A stretch of 64,000 nucleotides of DNA from CALRQJ02 sp943370285 (GCA_943370285.1 CALRQJ020000009.1:62001-126000); one strand, 5' to 3'. Shown: positions 45,761-53,690, counted from the first letter of the stretch. The notes: generated by a model not told the origin, from the sequence alone. Numbers and translations: made by a program.

Positions 45761-45900
45761 TGTTCTTCGTCCTGCTGGGGTCTCCTTACTGGGTAAGTGC
45801 ATTGGCCAAGGGTCCCAGGCATAGTAACAATAAACATAGTAAGTGTATCTTGAATGTGTCATATTCTTCACCTTGGTTCGTGACACTACGAATTACAACT
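45761..45900 (+). repeat. double-hairpin repeat element, copy 1
   Basis: Hairpin 1 pairs CTGCTGGGGTCTCCTT (45772-45787) with AAGGGTCCCAGGCA (45808-45821) with bulges. Hairpin 2 pairs TTCGT with ACGAA (45877-45892). The arrangement recurs at 49907-50010. The element resembles REP-type palindromes; no transposase is present. The rest of 45734-46363 holds direct repeat A copy 2 and the restriction-operon promoter, and I see no gene there. Confidence 0.75.
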
Positions 45901-45905
45901 TTAGT

Positions 45906-46127
45906 ATTACACCCTAAAAGAATGATTTTTAATTGTTGGCAGGCTGTTATTGGGAGTTCGGAACCTCGAACTTGGACCATTTAACTCCAACTTGCCTACT
46001 TATTGCAAAAACAAAGGCCAAAAACGTATTGGCGCTACGACAATTCAAAAATCATAATACTAAGATGCTGATTACCAATACGATAAATTTTATATGGGTA
46101 TTGATGTGTTGCGTATATTTGAGAGTT
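45906..46127 (+). repeat. direct repeat A, copy 2, downstream of the ATPase module
   Basis: Second copy of the sequence at 43020-43277. It is shorter because the middle differs, but it ends with the same 58-bp block (46070-46127), including the promoter-like TATATTTG. The two copies bracket exactly the two-gene ATPase module plus hairpin element copy 1. Confidence 0.88.
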
Positions 46128-46308
46128 ACCGGTCATGCTATTGCGACAGTGCAAACAATAAACAATGGTGCTAAAATGGACGGACGAAAAGCCAACGCTT
46201 CATCAAAATAAAAAGAGCTGCAAGCCACGCAAAAGCCGACCAAATTGCAGCACATTTTATTTTGCCCAACGCACCACGACACTTCGGACATTGTGAATAA
46301 CTTTCTGT

Positions 46309-46361
46309 GGACTTAATTTGTCCAGAAAAAACAAATTTCTAGCTTTGGACAAAAATTGACC
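46309..46361 (+). promoter_or_regulatory. promoter with two controller-protein operators
   Basis: A -33 TTTG (46317-46320) and an exact -7 box TAGCTTTG (46340-46347) are spaced 19 bp, an ideal Bacteroidota promoter. Two palindromic boxes of form TGGAC-N7-G(T/A)CCA overlap it: box 1 (GGACTTAATTTGTCC, 46309-46323) covers the -33 element, and box 2 (GGACAAAAATTGACC, 46347-46361) covers the -7 end and start site. Box centres are 38 bp apart. This is the expected layout for autorepression by the HTH controller encoded from 46364. Confidence 0.7.
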
Positions 46362-46363
46362 AA

Positions 46364-46687
46364 ATGGCAACATTGAAACGATTTACAACTTTTGGTGAAC
46401 ACCTTCGGACTTTGAGAGAAGAGGCCCAACAAACTTTGAGAGAAGTTTCAAACAGTATCGGCATTGACCCTTCTCTACTTGCAAAAATCGAACGCAACGA
46501 ACGACAACCGACAAAGCAAATAATCAAAGATGTTGCGACCTTTTTCAAGGTTGACGCTAAGGAGTTACAAAATGAATTTTTGAGTGACCAAATCGCTTAC
46601 AAAATTTTGGACGAAGATGCCGACTTGGACATCTTAAAAGTCGCAGAAAAAAAAGTGTCTTACTTAAAAACATTACGCAATGGGTAA
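46364..46687 (+). CDS. XRE-family HTH controller (C) protein of the restriction-modification operon
   Basis: A 107-residue protein with an N-terminal five-helix XRE HTH (FGEHLRTLREEAQQTLREVSNSIGIDPSLLAKIERNERQPTKQIIKDVATFFKVD). A short helical tail follows. Controller proteins time expression of the restriction enzyme after entry into a new host. The gene starts 2 bp after operator box 2, implying a very short leader, and overlaps the methyltransferase gene by 8 bp. Confidence 0.85.
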   Translation: MATLKRFTTFGEHLRTLREEAQQTLREVSNSIGIDPSLLAKIERNERQPTKQIIKDVATFFKVDAKELQNEFLSDQIAYKILDEDADLDILKVAEKKVSYLKTLRNG

Positions 46688-47660
46688 AACAATGACAAGA
46701 AATAAGGAACTCCCGACATTTTTTGGAGAAGTTCAAATAAAAGGAGAACGCTTAAAAGCGGACTTTGAAAATAATATTAAGCCCACGGTTTTCTACCAGC
46801 ATCCACAAGGACAGTTGTGGCAAGGCGACAGCATAGAATGGCTTAAAACACTCCCTGACGAAAGTGTAGATATGATTTTTGCTGACCCACCTTACAATAT
46901 TAAGAAAGCTGATTGGGACACATTTGAAAGTCAAGAAGAATACATCAAGTTTTCAATGAAATGGATTGAACAGGCAGCAAGAGTATTGAAGCCAACCGGA
47001 ACACTTTTCGTTTGTGGTTTTTCTGAAATTCTTGCTGACTTAAAACATCCTGCAACCAAATATTTTAAATCGTGCCGTTGGATTATTTGGCATTACAAAA
47101 ACAAAGCAAATCTTGGAAAAGATTGGGGAAGAAGCCACGAGAGTATTTTGCATTTCCGCAAGACAAAAAATTTCACTTTCAATATTGATGAAATCCGTAT
47201 TCCATACGGAGAGCATACATTAAAGTATCCGAGCCATCCACAAGCTGACACAAGCCAATATGGAAATGGGAAAAATGGAAATCACATTTGGGAACCAAAT
47301 CCGCTTGGGGCAAAACCAAAAGATGTTTTAGATATTCCGCAAGACATTATTGAAGTGCCGACAACTTGTAACGGTATGCACGAAAAAACACCACATCCGA
47401 CACAAAAACCAGAAGAACTTTTAAGAAAACTCATTTTAGCTACTTCAAATATTGGCGACACTATTATTGACCCATTCTGTGGTAGTGGAACAACACCAGT
47501 TTGTTCGCAACAGCTTCAAAGAAAATGGATGGCTTGCGACCTTTCACCTGAATATTTAGATTGGGCAGCTAACCGAATAGAACTTGTGGAAGATTGGAGC
47601 ATTGAAAAATGGATTAAATACGATTTTGATAACCAACGAAGAAGAAACTCAATCAGATGA
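46680..47660 (+). CDS. type II DNA methyltransferase, beta class (m6A or m4C)
   Basis: A 326-residue methyltransferase. Motif IV is DPPYN (D69-Y72) and motif I is DPFCGSGTT (264-272), in the order IV before I that defines the beta class. HPTQKP (239-244) precedes motif I, and LKPTGTLFV is also typical. DPPY enzymes methylate exocyclic amines, adenine N6 more often than cytosine N4; the target site cannot be read from sequence. The start may be 46680 or MTRNKE at 46692. It overlaps the next gene by 4 bp. Confidence 0.92.
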   Translation: MGKTMTRNKELPTFFGEVQIKGERLKADFENNIKPTVFYQHPQGQLWQGDSIEWLKTLPDESVDMIFADPPYNIKKADWDTFESQEEYIKFSMKWIEQAARVLKPTGTLFVCGFSEILADLKHPATKYFKSCRWIIWHYKNKANLGKDWGRSHESILHFRKTKNFTFNIDEIRIPYGEHTLKYPSHPQADTSQYGNGKNGNHIWEPNPLGAKPKDVLDIPQDIIEVPTTCNGMHEKTPHPTQKPEELLRKLILATSNIGDTIIDPFCGSGTTPVCSQQLQRKWMACDLSPEYLDWAANRIELVEDWSIEKWIKYDFDNQRRRNSIR

Positions 47661-48184
47661 CAAAAGAAGAAACACTTGGTGCATTCAATAATTCCGTAGC
47701 CACTTTTATGGATAGGGATTGTTACTTACTTCATCGTAACATTTATGAACGAAGTATTACTCATAAAATAGCAGAGTATCTTCAAACTAATTTTCCAGAA
47801 TTTAATGTTGACTGTGAATACAATGGTGATATAGATAATATCACTAACTACAGAAAACAGCTTGATATTTCTTTAGCTGATATGATTGCAATTGCAAGGC
47901 AGAAAATAAGAGAAGATGAAACTTACTCTGTTTATCCTGACATTATTATTCACACACGAAACACAAATGGTAATAATCATTTAGTGATTGAGGTAAAAAA
48001 GGCAAATGGCAACGAAAATGACAAAGCCTTTGATTTACTCAAACTAAGGAAATTCACAACGCAGTATGGTTATCGTTTAGGTATCTATCTTGAATTTTCA
48101 ACTGGCGAAAATGCTACAGTAGTATCCCTTCGCTATTTTCAGGATGGTATAGAAAAGAACATTGGAAACTTAAATGAATTATGA
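47657..48184 (+). CDS. PD-(D/E)XK nuclease-like protein in the restriction operon
   Basis: A 175-residue protein with a complete PD-(D/E)XK active site: P94-D95 (YPDIIIHTR) and E112-V-K114 (LVIEVKKANG), separated by 16 residues as in classical nucleases. An N-terminal helix block (DRDCYLLHRNIYERSITHKIAEYL) carries acidic residues. I recognise it only as a widespread hypothetical type with this fold. It is coupled by 4-bp overlaps to the methyltransferase before it and the restriction enzyme after it, so it belongs to the same system. It may be a second restriction subunit, a nicking partner or a Vsr-like activity. Confidence 0.7.
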   Translation: MTKEETLGAFNNSVATFMDRDCYLLHRNIYERSITHKIAEYLQTNFPEFNVDCEYNGDIDNITNYRKQLDISLADMIAIARQKIREDETYSVYPDIIIHTRNTNGNNHLVIEVKKANGNENDKAFDLLKLRKFTTQYGYRLGIYLEFSTGENATVVSLRYFQDGIEKNIGNLNEL

Positions 48185-49077
48185 ACTTAAAACAACTCGT
48201 AAATAAAGCAAAAGATAAAAGCAACTTCGTTGACTTGAAAGCATACATCGCATTCTGTGATGAATACTTGAATTATATCAGCGACAACCTACAAGCAACA
48301 ATAGTTTCGCAAAACGAAAATCATTACCGCTTCTATCAATACAAGAAAGAAGGCAATTTTCAAATTACCCGACCAATAAATTCAAACCTGATGTATGACG
48401 CAAAAAGTTTTGCAAAAGCATCAAAGGAATTTTTGAAAGTGTTACGCACAATCAAAACGATTAACAAGAAAGATGATGCTCTTCGTAACATTTTGAATAA
48501 TGCAACATACACCATTCAACAATCTGTGGGTTCTGCATTAGACGGTTTGCCAGCCGGACAATCAAATACAGCAAGAAAGTTAAACGGTGACTTGTTTGAA
48601 CATTTCATTCGCTTAATCATTCGTGAAATCGGCATTGACTGTAAAGCCGGAACAATTCAAGTTCCAGTCATTGTTGACGGTCAACCAACTTTCAATATGA
48701 GCTATCAACACGACTTAATCATTGAAAAAGAAAGCGACATCAAAGTAATTGGTTCAATTAAAACATCAAGCAAAGACCGTATTGATAAGATTTTCATTGA
48801 CAAATTCCTTTACAACAAATTGACCGAGAAAGCAACGCCACACATTGCCATTTTTCTAAATGACGTTCAGAGAAAAAACAGCAAGAAGGAAAATGAATAT
48901 GGCATCAATTCCACTTTTCTTCCCGGACACTTTAAAGGTTATACAGTAAAACTCAATCCGCTTGACGGGGTTTATTACTGCGACATCAGACCAAATATGA
49001 GAACTGAAGCTATTTTGAAAGACCACATAAAAACATTTGATAATTTGCTTATTGAAGACATTTGGAAATTTATTTAG
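48181..49077 (+). CDS. type II restriction endonuclease, CCGG-family-like active site
   Basis: A 298-residue protein closing the operon. H177-D178 (SYQHDLIIEK), then S192-I-K194-T-S-S-K-D-R200, match the variant PD...S-x-K active site of the Cfr10I/Bse634I/BsaWI group, in which the second acidic residue sits on a later helix. The K-x3-(D/E)R block in that group also reads the CCGG core, so a CCGG-type target (for example WCCGGW or RCCGGY) is a fair guess. Position after a methyltransferase and controller supports the call. The upstream helical half has no motif I know. Confidence 0.72.
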   Translation: MNLKQLVNKAKDKSNFVDLKAYIAFCDEYLNYISDNLQATIVSQNENHYRFYQYKKEGNFQITRPINSNLMYDAKSFAKASKEFLKVLRTIKTINKKDDALRNILNNATYTIQQSVGSALDGLPAGQSNTARKLNGDLFEHFIRLIIREIGIDCKAGTIQVPVIVDGQPTFNMSYQHDLIIEKESDIKVIGSIKTSSKDRIDKIFIDKFLYNKLTEKATPHIAIFLNDVQRKNSKKENEYGINSTFLPGHFKGYTVKLNPLDGVYYCDIRPNMRTEAILKDHIKTFDNLLIEDIWKFI

Positions 49078-49140
49078 CCAACGCACCAAGAAATTGCAAT
49101 AATGGAGGGACAACAACACGACAGAAAAGAAGCACGAACC

Positions 49141-49271
49141 GGTAACACGGGTTTGGCAAAAGTGGCGGTTCAGTGCTTCGTATGACAGTTTTTGCTAAAT
49201 TTGAACTTTGGTGCTTCGTATGAAATTTAGTGGTAAAAATCGCCACCTTCGCCAAGCCCGAAACCGTTGCC
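49141..49271. repeat. 131-bp attC-like nested palindrome
   Basis: Outer arms GGTAAC and GTTGCC pair. Next come CGGGTTTGGCAAAAGTGGCG (49148-49167) and CGCCACCTTCGCCAAGCCCG (49241-49260), 20 bp each with only G-T type differences. An inner hairpin pairs TTTTTGCTAAATTT (49189-49202) with AAATTTAGTGGTAAAAA (49223-49239). A direct repeat GTGCTTCGTATGA occurs at 49173 and 49211. The AAC...GTT ends and overall length resemble integron attC sites, but no integrase is in the window. Confidence 0.7.
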
Positions 49272-49290
49272 TGCAAGCTTAACCCTCAAC

Positions 49291-49881
49291 ATGAAAGTGA
49301 ATTTACTTTTCTTAACTCTTTTAATTTTTTTGAGTTGTAATGACGATAAAAAGCAAAATTCAGTAGTAGTTAAACAGGCTGCAAGGGACACTATAGACTA
49401 TCAAAAAATTACAGATAATTTCTACGACATTGCAGACTTAAAAACCTATAAAGACACGACAAAATTTATTGCTCGACTTCGATACGAACCACCATTTTCT
49501 TCGACAAGTATAATTGAGTTAGACGAAATAGCAAATGGAATAAACTTATGTGTTAAGCAGCCAAAAGTTAGACTTCCTTATGGTGACACATTAATAGGAA
49601 ACAGAAGTCTTGCTTTTAATCAATTATGCTATTGGTATGCAGACAAAGAAGCCCAAGAGATAAAAGCATTATTTAACAAGTTCAACAATGGGCAAAGTAA
49701 GATTGACAATCATTGTCCGAATTGTTTGGACTTAACTTATTGGCAAATTGAAATTTATGACCACGGAAAATATTCTACTTTAAAACAAGACTTCACATCT
49801 AAAGAAGATTGGGTTTTGACAGAATTAATATTTAAAAAAGTGGGACTGACCAAACAAAATGGCTATGCTATCAAATATTGA
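49291..49881 (+). CDS. hypothetical lipoprotein
   Basis: A 196-residue protein beginning MKVNLLFLTLLIFLSC, a short lipoprotein signal with lipobox FLSC. The mature part has a CPNC pair in DNHCPNCLDLTYWQIEIYDHGKYSTLKQD. I recognise no family. The ATG at 49291 directly follows the attC-like palindrome; an upstream TTG frame start at 49267 lies inside the palindrome and is rejected. The gene stands alone, as a cassette-like unit between the palindrome and hairpin element copy 2. Confidence 0.6.
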   Translation: MKVNLLFLTLLIFLSCNDDKKQNSVVVKQAARDTIDYQKITDNFYDIADLKTYKDTTKFIARLRYEPPFSSTSIIELDEIANGINLCVKQPKVRLPYGDTLIGNRSLAFNQLCYWYADKEAQEIKALFNKFNNGQSKIDNHCPNCLDLTYWQIEIYDHGKYSTLKQDFTSKEDWVLTELIFKKVGLTKQNGYAIKY

Positions 49882-49906
49882 CAGACAAGCCAGCAGGCAA
49901 CATGGG

Positions 49907-50010
49907 GTTCTTGTCTTGCAGGGGTCTCCTTCCATAGCCCATAGCATTAGCCAAGGGTCCCCGGCATTGTAAGTGGTATTACTTCAAAATGGCTCGTACC
50001 CTCACGAACC
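49907..50010 (+). repeat. double-hairpin repeat element, copy 2
   Basis: Hairpin 1 pairs TGCAGGGGTCTCCTT (49917-49931) with AAGGGTCCCCGGCA (49953-49966). Hairpin 2 pairs TCGT with ACGA (about 49994-50007). GGGGTCTCCTT and AAGGGTCCC are shared with copy 1, and differences keep most pairs (TGC-TGGG with CCCAGGCA, TGCAGGGG with CCCCGGCA). The rest of 49882-50161 shows no gene, only the mfd promoter. Confidence 0.75.
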
Positions 50011-50143
50011 ACAAATTGGCTTTCACTTAAAATGAAAACAACTATACCCCCCCCTTTCAACTGTTCAAACAAACTAGCAAACTTCCCCAAAAACAATTCC
50101 TCCATTCGTTAATCAAAAAAGCAAGTTCCAATGTTAGTGTAGC

Positions 50144-50151
50144 TATATTTG
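50144..50151 (+). promoter_or_regulatory. -7 promoter box of mfd
   Basis: TATATTTG matches TAnnTTTG exactly and is followed by C, 10 bp before the mfd ATG. No convincing -33 TTG is seen. Confidence 0.5.
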
Positions 50152-50161
50152 CACCGCAGTT

Positions 50162-53100
50162 ATGAATTTGAGTGTTTTGCTGGAACAATACCAACGTAAC
50201 CCCCGCCTTTTACAATTGGCGGACAGGCTAGGTTTTGTCGACACCCAACGGCTCTACCTTAAAAACCTGCAAGGCAGTAGTATTGAATTTGTGATTGCGG
50301 CTTTATTCAGCCACGACAAAACAAAAGGACTCAATCACCTTGTGGTAGTCAACGATGCCGAAGAAGCGGCTTATTTACACAATACCATCGAAAATCTTAC
50401 ATCGGCCTTAGACCTGTTTTATTTTCCTTCTTCTTTCAAAAACAGAAAAAATTTCAGCTTACTCAACAGCAGTCATGTGATGTTGCGTACCGAAATGCTG
50501 ACTCGATTAGCAGCCGGTGGCAATAAAAAAATCATTGTTACTTACCCCGAAGCCTTGTTCGAAAAAGTGGTATTGCCTGCCACACTCAGCAGCAATATCA
50601 TCAGCATTAAAACCAACGATACCATTAACCTCGAAAGTTTAATGGAACTGTTTGTGATGTATGGTTTTGAACGGACTGATTTTGTGTACGAACCCGGTCA
50701 GTTTGCTTTACGTGGCGGCATTTTAGACATCTATTCTTTCGGCAACGAAAAACCCTATCGGGTAGAATTATTTGGCAACGAAGTAGATAGCATCCGCATA
50801 TTTGACCCAGAAACTCAGTTGAGTGAAAGAAAATTATTGCAGGTTAATATTATTCCGAATGTAGAAACACAATTTGATAGCGGCGAAAAAGTAACCTTAC
50901 TAGAATTTCTGCCGGAGAACACCGTAGTATGGCTGAAAGATTGGGATGTCATCAGCGCAAAAATTCAAGAACAAGAAGAAGACCTCGGCTTATTTCTGGA
51001 ACGTAAAGCCGGCAATCACCTCATTATTAAGGATGAAGAAGAAGACGATACCAAAATATTAAAAGAGGTAAAGCTGGAAGATTTTGTTCCGGCTGCTACC
51101 ATCGAAAGACAAATACAACAAAGACATATTGTTGAGTTTGGATACCAGCCCATTCTAACGGCATTAAAAGATCAACCGAGTAGCCCCTCTACTTCGGAGA
51201 GAGGTTGGGGTGAGGCTATCACCTTTTCTACCAAAGCTCAACCTGCATTTAACCGTCAGTTTGATTTATTGATTAAAGACCTGAAAGCCCATGAGGGTGC
51301 TGGTTACAGCATTTATATTTTTGCCGATCAAGCCAAACAACTAGAACGCTTACACAGCATTTTCACCGACTTAAATACGGCTATTAATTTTGTTCCCGTT
51401 GCAACTTCCATCCACGAAGGATTTATAGACAACGACATGAAATTGGTCTGCTATACAGACCATCAAATTTTTCAGCGTTACCACAAATACCGGGTTAAAC
51501 AGGCGTACAATAAAAATAAAGCCATCACCCTAAAAACCTTAAGAGACCTACAACCCGGCGATTATGTCAGTCATATAGACCATGGTGTTGGTACGTATAG
51601 TGGTTTGCAAAAATTAGAAGTGAATGGAAAAATGCAAGAAGCTGTCCGCATCATTTATAAAGACAGCGATATCTTGTATGTCAACATCAACTCCTTACAT
51701 AAAATTTCTAAATACACCGGCAAGGAAGGTACGGTTCCAAAGATTAATAAACTGGGTAGCGATGCCTGGACTAAGCTGAAAGAAAAGACCAAAACGAAGG
51801 TTAAAGAAATTGCGTTTGATTTAATCAAATTGTATGCACAGCGTAAAGCCCAACATGGCTTTGCACATTCGCCTGACAATTATATGCAAACCGAGTTGGA
51901 AGCTTCGTTTATTTATGAAGACACCCCCGACCAAAGTAAGGCCACTGCCGATGTAAAAAAAGACATGGAAGCCCCTGCCCCAATGGATAGATTGGTGTGC
52001 GGTGATGTAGGGTTTGGCAAAACAGAAGTTGCTATTCGGTCGGCTTTTAAAACCTGTGTTGATGGTAAACAAGCTGCCATATTAGTGCCTACTACTATCT
52101 TGGCTTTTCAGCATTACAAAACCTTTCAAGACCGATTAAAAGATTTTCCGGTAACCGTAGATTATATCAATCGTTTTAAATCGGCCAAAGAAAAAAAAGA
52201 AACCTTACAGCGTTTGGCAGAAGGTAAAATCGACATCATTGTTGGTACGCATGGTTTATTGGGCAAAGAAGTGAAGTTTAAAGATTTGGGCTTGATGATT
52301 ATTGATGAGGAACAAAAATTTGGCGTAGCCCATAAAGAAAAACTGAAGACTTTAAAAACCAATGTGGATTGTTTGACCTTGACCGCAACGCCTATTCCAA
52401 GAACATTGCATTTTAGTTTAATGGGTGCCAGAGACTTGAGTATCATCAACACCCCACCGCCTAACCGACAGCCGATACAAACCGAAGTACATGTGTTTAA
52501 TGATGAATTTATTAGAGATGCCATTTACTACGAAACCGAAAGAGGCGGACAAGTTTTCTTCATCCACAACCGAGTGCATGGCTTGGGAGAAATGGCTGCA
52601 TTGATTCAAGCCCAATGCCCCGATTTAAGTATTGGCTTTGCACACGGTCAATTAGAAGGTCATGAATTAGAAGAACGTATTCTTAATTTTATAGAAAGAA
52701 AATATGATGTATTGGTCTGTACCAATATTGTAGAAAGTGGGGTTGATATTCCGAATGTAAATACCATCATTATCAACAATGCCCACCACTTTGGATTAAG
52801 CGATTTACACCAATTAAGAGGTCGTGTTGGTCGTAGCAACAAAAAAGCGTTCTGTTATTTGTTGGGTCCGCCGATGAGTACTTTACCTACCGATTCTCGT
52901 AAACGTTTACAAACCTTAGAACAGTTTTCTGACTTAGGCAGCGGCTTTCAAATTGCCATGAGAGATTTAGATATTCGTGGTGCCGGTAATTTATTGGGCG
53001 GCGAACAAAGTGGGTTTATGGCAGAAATTGGCTTTGAAATGTACCAGAAGATTTTAGAAGAAGCGGTGAAGGAATTGAAGCGGACTTCGTTTAAAGATTT

Positions 53101-53629
53101 GTTTAAAGATGAGATTAGTAAACAAGATGATTTTGTAAGCGATTGTACGATTGATACCGATTTAGAAATTTTGATTCCGGATAGTTATGTAGAAAGTATC
53201 ACTGAACGGTTGTCTTTATACACTCGATTAGACAACTGTGAAAACGAAGCCGAATTACAAGCTTTTCATACCGAGATGATTGACCGATTTGGTCCAATGC
53301 CCGAACAGGTGGAGGATTTGTTTACCACCGTTCGTTGCCGTTGGTTGGCAGTAGATTTAGGCTTTGAAAAAATGAGTTTGAAAGAAGATATCATGCGTTG
53401 TTACTTCATCAACAAAAACGATTCGCCGTATTTTGAATCGGCCATTTTTAAAAATGTATTGTCCTTCTTACAAACCGGCACCAACAAAGCTAAACTCAAA
53501 CAAGCAGGTAAAAATTTCTTACTCGTTGTTAGCGATATCAAAGGCATGGAAGCCATGCAACGCTTTTTGGCTTTGATGCATAAAGGAGTAATTCCACAAC
53601 CTACAGCTACCGAAGCCCAATTAACCTAA
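50162..53629 (+). CDS. mfd: transcription-repair coupling factor Mfd
   Basis: Mfd removes RNA polymerase stalled at lesions and recruits UvrA. The 1155-residue protein has the UvrB-like N-terminal module (residues 1-330) and an RNA-polymerase-interacting domain (PGDYVSHIDHGVGTYSGLQKLEVNG). A RecG-like helicase follows, with Walker A GDVGFGKTEVA, DEEQ box, TATPIPRTL and the TRG region IRGAGNLLGGEQSG. The TRCF C-terminal domain ends it (about residues 1000-1110). Length is normal. Residues 340-352 are an inserted repeat, listed separately. Confidence 0.96.
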   Translation: MNLSVLLEQYQRNPRLLQLADRLGFVDTQRLYLKNLQGSSIEFVIAALFSHDKTKGLNHLVVVNDAEEAAYLHNTIENLTSALDLFYFPSSFKNRKNFSLLNSSHVMLRTEMLTRLAAGGNKKIIVTYPEALFEKVVLPATLSSNIISIKTNDTINLESLMELFVMYGFERTDFVYEPGQFALRGGILDIYSFGNEKPYRVELFGNEVDSIRIFDPETQLSERKLLQVNIIPNVETQFDSGEKVTLLEFLPENTVVWLKDWDVISAKIQEQEEDLGLFLERKAGNHLIIKDEEEDDTKILKEVKLEDFVPAATIERQIQQRHIVEFGYQPILTALKDQPSSPSTSERGWGEAITFSTKAQPAFNRQFDLLIKDLKAHEGAGYSIYIFADQAKQLERLHSIFTDLNTAINFVPVATSIHEGFIDNDMKLVCYTDHQIFQRYHKYRVKQAYNKNKAITLKTLRDLQPGDYVSHIDHGVGTYSGLQKLEVNGKMQEAVRIIYKDSDILYVNINSLHKISKYTGKEGTVPKINKLGSDAWTKLKEKTKTKVKEIAFDLIKLYAQRKAQHGFAHSPDNYMQTELEASFIYEDTPDQSKATADVKKDMEAPAPMDRLVCGDVGFGKTEVAIRSAFKTCVDGKQAAILVPTTILAFQHYKTFQDRLKDFPVTVDYINRFKSAKEKKETLQRLAEGKIDIIVGTHGLLGKEVKFKDLGLMIIDEEQKFGVAHKEKLKTLKTNVDCLTLTATPIPRTLHFSLMGARDLSIINTPPPNRQPIQTEVHVFNDEFIRDAIYYETERGGQVFFIHNRVHGLGEMAALIQAQCPDLSIGFAHGQLEGHELEERILNFIERKYDVLVCTNIVESGVDIPNVNTIIINNAHHFGLSDLHQLRGRVGRSNKKAFCYLLGPPMSTLPTDSRKRLQTLEQFSDLGSGFQIAMRDLDIRGAGNLLGGEQSGFMAEIGFEMYQKILEEAVKELKRTSFKDLFKDEISKQDDFVSDCTIDTDLEILIPDSYVESITERLSLYTRLDNCENEAELQAFHTEMIDRFGPMPEQVEDLFTTVRCRWLAVDLGFEKMSLKEDIMRCYFINKNDSPYFESAIFKNVLSFLQTGTNKAKLKQAGKNFLLVVSDIKGMEAMQRFLALMHKGVIPQPTATEAQLT
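51184..51215 (+). repeat. palindromic intergenic-type repeat inserted in frame in mfd
   Basis: The sequence CCCCTCTACTTCGG, then AGAGAGG, then TTGGGGTGAGG forms a hairpin (CCTCT with AGAGG). It resembles the CCCTCTC...GAGAG...GGGGTGAGG repeats usually found between genes in Bacteroidota. It encodes SSPSTSERGWGEA (residues 340-352) in a linker between the UvrB-like module and the middle domain. Confidence 0.65.
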
Positions 53630-53675
53630 CTCAGTTTTTATTGAACATTCCTAACGTACCATTAACTTTTTTTGT

Positions 53676-53683
53676 TAAGTTTG
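53676..53683 (+). promoter_or_regulatory. -7 promoter box of the aldo/keto reductase gene
   Basis: TAAGTTTG matches TAnnTTTG exactly and ends 7 bp before the ATG. Confidence 0.42.
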
Positions 53684-53690
53684 GTATCGT

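Noticed and set aside
45734..46363. Short frames between the ATPase gene and the restriction operon
   Set aside because: They follow repeat sequence, lack start signals and have no recognisable protein features.
49267..49290. TTG start for the lipoprotein gene
   Set aside because: It would add residues encoded by the attC-like palindrome and would disrupt the lipoprotein signal peptide.
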